Origin: Apostichopus japonicus
Taxonomy: Eukaryota > Echinodermata > Holothuroidea > Aspidochirotida > Stichopodidae
Assembly: GCF_037975245.1 (NCBI RefSeq)
Contig: NC_092580.1
Span: 19,328,501 to 19,392,500, forward strand
Reading direction: 5' to 3'
Length of the DNA stretch: 64,000 nucleotides
Positions within the stretch are counted from its first letter, which is position 1. Each line of letters begins with the position of its first letter. Below are positions 58,039 through 64,000 of the stretch, piece by piece. Position numbers and translations under genes: made by a program. The notes beneath the pieces are model-generated. The model made no database searches and was not told the DNA's origin. It saw nothing but the letters and a program-made list of their open reading frames with translations.

Positions 58039-58146
58039 TCACTGGTCTGGTTGGGCCTCTGTACTGGTGTGAGACTGGCCTTCTCCTTTGTTGACATTAC
58101 TAACACACACCCATTGGCCTTCCAAAGATTCCTTCCACAAACTCAC
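58039..58146 (-). CDS. SEC13: SEC13 last coding exon
   Basis: Acceptor CACAG (minus strand) at 58147-58148. 35 codons and stop, phase 0 entry. Reads [20 protein letters not shown], the last blade strand, then a short polar tail ending QPDQ. Confidence 0.95.
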   Translation of the reverse strand: MSLWKESLEGQWVCVSNVNKGEGQSHTSTEAQPDQ

Positions 58147-61100
58147 CTGTGTGACAAGAAAGAAAAAAAAAAACAAGTTGGCTTTTTTGTTGTTTAAGCT
58201 GTCACAAGTCCACAGGGTTTATTGTAATAATTAACACCTTCAGTAAAGCCTTGTTATTCTGACTGTGATGTGATAAACAATAATTCCTGCACCATCTCCA
58301 AAAATATTTCTCTGCTGGAATCTCTGAAGAAATTTTGTTTTTAAAGGTATATATTTAATTCCTTCCACTGTAAAATTGTACTATACACCTATTCAATATT
58401 TACAATTTTCAAAAGGAAATGATAAATGACATCTTCCCCCCCCCCACCCCCACCAATGCATGAGAGTATGAATTGAAAGAAACTTAAACACAGATGTCTG
58501 AAGATAAGTATCAGGATATTAAGACTCAGTCTATAAAAGGCTGGAAGTTCACTCACTTTGTTGTCTCCACCTGAGACGGCTAAGATGTTGCCTGTTATAG
58601 ACCAACTGACATTCCATACTACATCACTAAAGGTGTTCAAAATCTGAAATGGAAGATACATAGAATTGAGCAGTTGATATGCATAGCAATGCAAAGCATG
58701 TTTACATGCATATTAAAAAAGCACTCCAAATAGAGCCATTATAAGAAAGCAGTCTCTTTCAATGGCACAAGTTATGTGAGGAACCTTAATGGTCATCCAT
58801 GAATTTACTGAATCAACTGTGTTATATGTGGAACCTTATTGCTAAAGTCATCCGTGAACTTTACCAAGTGAACTGTGTTACGTGTGGACCCTTAATGCTA
58901 AAGTCATATGTGAATTTTACTGCTTCGACTGTTTTATTTGTGGCCCTTAATACTAAAGTCATCTGTGAATTTTACTGAATCAACTGTGTTATATGTGGAA
59001 CCTTAATGCTAAAGTCGTCCGTGAATTTTACTGCTTCAACTTTTTTTTACTGTACTACATACTGTGTTTTACTGTACTACTACTACTCAAGGAGTGTTTG
59101 CTCAGTGGTTAACACCGGTGCCTTTCAATCATAAGGTCCCGAGTTTGAGTCACTCCAAGATTAATGTATGTCGTCCAGTTACAGAGTTGTTGACAATTGA
59201 CAATTCATAATCATGGACGTTAAATATGAATCTTAGAGACTGACTTCGGTCAGCTTGCGGTTTTGATAAGCCAAGGAGGCTTCTTCGCGAGTTCCTACTT
59301 GCAGGAGGATTTAAAATACATACATACAGACATACATATGTGGAACCTTAATGCTAAAGTCATACGTGAATTTTACTGCTTCGACTGTTTTATTCGTGGC
59401 CCTTTAATGCTAACATCATCCGTGAATTTTATTGTTTCGACTGTGTTTTACTGTACTACATCAGTCAAACTAAAGAATGGCTGACGCTCACCATCCTTAC
59501 AATGTCAAGAACATATCAAGTCCTAAATAAACTCACTTTTGGTGTCCACGAGTTCCCTGCACTGTCCTCATTCGTCCATATAATGACCCTACCATCTTGC
59601 GAACATGTCGCTATCATACTGTGTGGAAGGCCAATAGAGGGCGCCCAAGCAACGTCCCTTACCCAATCACTGTGAGCCTCTAGAGGTTGGCATTCTTGCT
59701 GCCATTCACCATTCTCTTCTCTGAATTGAGATAGAAAGGAAATAAGACAGTTGTATCTTACAAGATGTCTATGGATGAGATTGATTGTAGTTGTTACTGT
59801 TCCTTTGTTTATCAATCCACAAAAGAAAATATTAAGCTGCCAAATATGCTCTTCTTTGCTATCAAAGGACAAATGTGAATTAAATTTGGGTTTCGTCAAC
59901 TGAAACTGGTAATCTCATGGCACAAATTCGACTGATGGTATAAAACATAAAAACTCTCAAAAGTAGTTTATTCACAGAATAAAGTGAGATCTAATGATTC
60001 ATTTATTACTGAACAGTAATATGCTTGGCTAGATATGTCCCATTGCAACAACAAAATTAATTATTTCTACCAAGATGTTGCTCAAAATACTAACAGGGTT
60101 GCTGAATTATAATTACATTCAACACACAGATTGTGTACTCTGTTGCAGCCTGCAAGAGAGAATACTACCTGAGTGCCTAGAATTACAGTGCTTTTATAGA
60201 CAGATCCTTTCTGGCAAGAAATGTTCTGAAAAGGAAGATTACATCATATGCAGGAAAGGGTGACCACAAACACACAGCAATGCTAGCATTTTGAAATCCA
60301 ATAGTGCAAAAGATTCACTTCCTCTGTCAAACTTGAGAAACCATTTCAACAACCACTTAAAACTTTACATTTTAACTACTTTTGTTACTTGATAGTCAAA
60401 CTTGCCATAAAGTATACTATGTTATTATACCCTGTGAAATCAATAAAAAAAAAAAATGTTGACTGCAAACCACATTTGAGGTTGGCATCCTGGTTAAGTA
60501 CAAGGCGATACCAACTTATGCCCAATGCGGGATGTTTGGCTATATATGGAGAAACAAGGCTTGTAGTTAGTCTGCACTCTGACCAGTATTCTAGCATAAT
60601 TTACCTGTACTCATACTCACCCTGGGAGAATAGTAACCATACTCAGGGAATTTTTAATGAAATTCTAGCAGGTAGATACTAATGCAAGATTGATAACACT
60701 CACTCTCTCACGGCAATAGAAACTTGGACTCCTACTCATCCCAAGGTGAATGGTACTTGTGTTTGAACTTGGTGGTGTTGTAATAGTATTACAATTGTGG
60801 TAGACACTACTTATTAACCCAATCAAAAATAACCAGTCAAACAATGGTAGTACTTACTTCCAAACCTTTGCTAAATTGTCACATCCTCCTGTAACAATTC
60901 TTTTGACATGTGTTTGAGTTTGTGTAGAAGGGGGCTCTAGTAAAGATCCTGGTTGAATAGCAGGTGCCCAGCTAACTGCATTACAGCCAATCTGCAAAGG
61001 GAAAGAAAAATATATTGATGACAAAGTTGAAATTTGTTAGGATTTATTAAAATTATATTTAAATGACCTCTTTAGAAGTTTTTTAAAAAGTTTTAATGAA

Positions 61101-63561
61101 AACTTTTTTGCACAAAGGTGGCATATGCCAATTCTATAGCTTACATATAACTAACACCTCTAACAACCATGTTTCCCCCACCTACCTCCCCATCCACCCC
61201 CTCCTGTCCCCTTACATAGTAGTATGGCGTTCGTAAAAGGGAAACCAAATAAGTAACGTAAATATATAAAAAGTCTAACAAGTTGTACATCAGCTACAAA
61301 CACACATACTTCAAAATCCAGATAGTACATACATAAGGTGTACAGGATAGTTGTAACAATAGATACTCACATTATGAGCAGTGATTTTTTGAGCTTCCCA
61401 TTTTCCATCTTTGTGAGTCAGAATGGACACAGATCCATCTGACGATGCTGCAGCTAAGATTAGTCCAAACTCGTGAGGAGCCCACGCCACAGAATTAACT
61501 GAAAAGGGAATACACCAAACAAAAACATTATGAGAGCCTGACCAGATGTATTCCTTTCATACAAATCACATAGCTGACTGGATTTTATTTTAACTGTGGA
61601 TAATAAAATGAAATACAAAATATCTTTACACAGAGCTTTATTCTTCAAATGAGAAACTATATGTAAGGAAAAATTCACTAAATGGGGGTTCATCCTTTGT
61701 TACCATACTACCCTACCCTGCTACCCTACCCTTGGTTCATCCTGTAATTATACTACCCTACCCTTCGTACATCCCTTTATCATACTACCCTACCCTTCGT
61801 ACATCCCTTTACCATACTACCGTACCCTTAGTTCATCCTGTTACCATACTACCCTACCCTTGGTTCATCCTGTAATCATACTACCCTACCCTTCGTACAT
61901 CCCTTTATCATACTACCCTACCCTTCGTACATCCCTTTACCATACTACCGTACCCTTGGTTCATCCTGTTACCTTACTACCCTACCCTTGGTTCATCCTG
62001 TTACCATACTACCCTACCCTTGTTCATCCAAACGTTACCATACCACCTAACCCTTGGTTCATCCTGTTATCGTACTACCCTACCCTTGGTTCAACCTATG
62101 TTACCACCCTATCCTACCATCGGTTTATCCTATGTAATCATGATAACCTAAGTTCAGAGTTCATCCTAAGCTGTCATAATACACTCCATGGAGATTCATA
62201 CTGTGTGTGTTCATACTAGCTTACCTGAAGATTCATGCCCTGTATACTCGTAATGCTTCTCCCATAGGCCGTTGGTTTCTTTCCAGATAATCACTTTCAT
62301 GTCATAGGAGCATGAAGCTAAGATATTACCGTACATTGGATGAGCCCACGCTACCTGCCAAACTGGACCTTCGTGCCTAAGAAAAACAGATAAAGCAATA
62401 GGTCATTATGGACTATAACAATGACACCTCTATTGATTATTTTAAAGTAGTAACAATGAAAGGCAATCATTTAATGTGTGGTAAACATATTGAATCACTA
62501 ACAGTACCTACATTCAATATTGTTATTATGCTTTTATGTAAATTATTGGCCAGTACTTAAACTAAATGGCAGTTGCCACTTCAGTGTTGTGATACCTGAA
62601 GTAATCATTACTATCCTTTTGAAAACTTGACTCACTCAAAGAGAGATTGGCTACACTGACATAGCTTGACAAGCACAATCATTTCTGCTCCCCATTACTT
62701 TTCTTAGCGCTGAAATGCCTGTAGAGATAAGCTGCCATTGTGGAGTGCAACCTGGTGTCTCTTTGCAATGTTTATATTTACGGAGTTGAGATCTGTTACA
62801 GTGCATTTTGAAATTACAATTTTTAAATGATTTTAAATGAAACTGCACTTGAAAATCAGAGTTGCTTTAGTGATAGTAGACACTGACCATACCCACCCCA
62901 ACCTACAGTATGTCCTCCCCTACTTCTATCCCAACCAAACACTATAAAAGCTTACCCTCTCAGATCAGTCACATGGGTATGTTGTCCGTTATTGACATCA
63001 AACAACTTCACAAATCTGTCTGATGAGCAGGTTGCCAGACGGATGCCATAGAAATCCATCTGTGCATCATGCTGATAAACAAAAATTAGGAGAAAGTAAC
63101 AAGAAGACTTTAATTCACTTCTGTACAGATATGATTCTACACTTCTTAATGGTACAATTTGGTATCCAAATGAATGAAAATAGACTATTTTTTTACAAAC
63201 TTCGCACACTATTTCCTATAAAATTGTCTGAAGTGACTTACATAAATCTCAATATTTTCCTAAATTAAATTATAAACACCAATAAGCATCATTATTGATA
63301 TCACTATACATTTCAAAAATTAATGATAACCTAGACTAAACTCACAATCATGTCTTCATGTGCAGTATCAATGGAGTTGATGATGGAAACCTGTAAATCA
63401 TAATAAAAAAGACATGAAAATGATCTGTTATGCTTGTCTGAGAAATAGAAATATGATAAATAAAATGATATCACATGGCTATCAAACTTATTAATATTAG
63501 CAATGGTTGATACAGTTTGTGCTACATCTGTCCAACCAAGTTTGTAATTTCATTTTACCAT
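58039..63561 (-). CDS. SEC13: SEC13, WD-repeat COPII and nuclear pore subunit
   Basis: Spliced gene for Sec13, the six-bladed open beta-propeller that pairs with Sec31 in the COPII outer coat, with the Nup107-160 complex at nuclear pores, and with the GATOR2 complex. Eight exons join without phase conflict into 317 codons ending TGA at 58039-58041, close to the usual length of about 322. Signature phrases are [58 protein letters not shown] and [20 protein letters not shown]. Only the initiator Met is missing from these exons. An ATG directly before a GT lies at 63559-63561 and fits a first coding exon of one codon. I saw no broken exon. It converges on CELSR. Confidence 0.95.
58557..58643 (-). 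CDS. SEC13: SEC13 exon: WD blade 6
   Basis: 29 codons, phase 0-0, minus-strand donor GTGAGT. Reads [20 protein letters not shown], then GGDNK, one of the best conserved SEC13 segments. Confidence 0.96.
58781..59460 (-). repeat. 56-bp tandem array interrupted by a SINE
   Basis: Units of about 56 bp with core CCTTAATGCTAAAGTCATCC, then GTGAATTTTACTG..TCGACTGTGTTATATGTGGAA. Five or so lie at 58781-59060 and two at 59340-59440, with a tRNA-derived SINE between. The array fills most of one SEC13 intron. Confidence 0.88.
59093..59340 (+). mobile_element. tRNA-derived SINE
   Basis: The head has an A-box-like TTGCTCAGTGGTTAACACC and a B-box-like GAGTTTGAGTC. The ends GGAGTG and CACTCC can pair as an acceptor stem. 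A body with GCTTGCGGTTTTGATAAGCC and a tail of ACATAC repeats follow. It sits inside the 56-bp array, so it inserted after the array formed. Confidence 0.7.
59537..59720 (-). CDS. SEC13: SEC13 exon: WD blade 5
   Basis: Minus-strand acceptor TTCAG and donor GTGAGT, phase 2 entry, phase 0 exit. Reads [19 protein letters not shown], then [20 protein letters not shown] and GRVIIW, nearly identical to animal SEC13. Confidence 0.96.
60858..60991 (-). CDS. SEC13: SEC13 exon: WD blade 4
   Basis: Acceptor TGCAG, donor GTAAGT, phase 0 entry, phase 2 exit. Reads [17 protein letters not shown], then the variable loop and [15 protein letters not shown]. The loop is somewhat shorter than in mammals. Confidence 0.95.
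61371..61498 (-). CDS. SEC13: SEC13 exon: WD blade 3
   Basis: Phase 1 entry, phase 0 exit, donor GTGAGT. Reads [20 protein letters not shown], then [14 protein letters not shown]. Confidence 0.95.
61695..62150 (+). repeat. 32-bp tandem array with higher-order structure
   Basis: About 14 units with consensus GGTTCATCCTGTTACCATAC followed by TACCCTACCCTT. Two nearly identical blocks of four units (128 bp), from about 61734 and 61862, carry the same order of variants (GGTTCATCCTGTAAT, CGTACATCCCTTTATC, CGTACATCCCTTTACC with ACCGTACCC, GTTCATCCTGTTACC). It lies in a SEC13 intron. Confidence 0.92.
62225..62376 (-). CDS. SEC13: SEC13 exon: WD blade 2
   Basis: Acceptor CTTAG, donor GTAAGC, phase 2 entry, phase 1 exit. 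Reads [17 protein letters not shown], then [16 protein letters not shown] and YTGHESS. The position usually Arg in SCSYDRKVIIW is Met here. Confidence 0.95.
62956..63071 (-). CDS. SEC13: SEC13 exon: WD blade 1
   Basis: Acceptor ATCAG, donor GTAAGC, phase 0 entry, phase 2 exit. Reads [20 protein letters not shown], then [10 protein letters not shown] and DLRG. Confidence 0.96.
63346..63390 (-). CDS. SEC13: SEC13 exon: N-terminal strand
   Basis: 45 nt, phase 0-0, acceptor TACAG, donor GTGAGT. Encodes [15 protein letters not shown], matching residues 2-16 of animal SEC13. The initiator Met must lie in an upstream exon. Confidence 0.92.
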
Positions 63562-64000
63562 GACCAATAATCAAGAGTTTGAGAAAGTCTTAACATTACT
63601 GATAATCTTTTTATAATTTTTTTTTCTGATACACGACAAAAGAGTCAGAATATAGGCGTAGGTCTATATATTACTATAAATTACTCAGAATAATGGAAGC
63701 TGGAAGAAACCAATTGTCTAAGTCTTAGAGTAGGGTCAATTATGACACTTAAGACACTGAAGTTTACTCATCCAATTTCTCTAATTTTCTACATATCTAG
63801 CCCTTTGCAACAAATACTGTACCAACATGCACAGTTACAGTTTTTATATTTGACAAAACTATGAGCAATTTCTGTAGCAGTAGCTCCTCAAAAAATGGCA
63901 CCACACAGGGACTTTTATGATGCAATCCACTTAAAAGGAGAGGAATTAATTCACTTGGATGTTCATAAATGAGTTAAAATAATATCCTCTGTTATAATGC
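63391..64000. other. SEC13 first intron and possible 5' region
   Basis: AT-rich sequence with only the candidate ATG exon. No CpG-rich promoter-like block or TATA element could be assigned with confidence. Confidence 0.5.
63559..63561 (-). CDS. SEC13: SEC13 candidate start codon exon
   Basis: On the minus strand GGTC-ATG is followed at once by GTAAAA, so the exon would end exactly with the Met codon, as the phase 0 acceptor of the next exon requires. The context has G at -3 and +4, and an in-frame TGA lies four codons upstream. It is the only ATG-before-GT of this kind I found between 63391 and 64000. The donor is weak. Confidence 0.35.

Noticed and set aside
61860-62219. 119-residue open frame on the plus strand
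   Set aside because: Translation of the 32-bp tandem array in a SEC13 intron; repetitive and without homology.

Overview
This is a window of an animal genome. It is AT-rich and intron-dense: short, well-conserved coding exons with GT/AG borders are separated by introns of about 0.2 to 8 kb. There are no operons, ribosome binding sites or other prokaryotic features. Two genes can be read with confidence, facing each other tail to tail. The mix of domain content, intron density, tRNA-derived SINE sequence, a LINE 3' end and many G/C homopolymer runs suggests a marine invertebrate. An echinoderm such as a sea cucumber is my best guess, but this is an inference and not a demonstrated assignment.

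Plus strand, 11566 to about 53718: the 3' two thirds of a CELSR/Flamingo (Starry night) gene, the atypical cadherin and adhesion GPCR of planar cell polarity. I trace 30 exons (about 1,530 codons) with consistent reading phases up to the last two. In order they encode laminin G domain 1, an EGF repeat, laminin G domain 2, two more EGF repeats, a laminin-type EGF region, the hormone-receptor motif (HRM), the GAIN domain with an intact GPS cleavage site, seven transmembrane helices, and a long Ser/Asp-rich cytoplasmic tail. The cadherin repeats and first EGF repeats must lie upstream. The first exon seen begins in mid-codon, so at least the sequence next to it is intron; no exon was recognised in 1-11565.

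Minus strand, about 63561 to 58039: SEC13, the WD-repeat protein shared by the COPII coat, the nuclear pore Y-complex and GATOR2. Eight coding exons give 317 residues. Only the initiator Met is missing, and a candidate ATG-only exon lies at 63559-63561. The two genes converge on an intergenic stretch of about 4.3 kb (53719-58038).

Repeats occupy much of the non-coding DNA: a decayed tandem array (4030-5015), a Penelope-like repeat fragment (about 5990-6290), a LINE 3' end (about 27200-27590), a 114-bp minisatellite that has amplified an authentic 5' splice site (33124-33920), a 28-bp minisatellite beside a 3' splice site (37184-37545), a 56-bp array split by a SINE (58781-59460) and a 32-bp array with higher-order structure (61695-62150). 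Two near-perfect RFX X-box palindromes lie in CELSR introns. The points most worth following are the splice-site minisatellite, the tail built of symmetric phase 1-1 cassette exons, the X-boxes, and a possible 9-nt microexon in the third intracellular loop.
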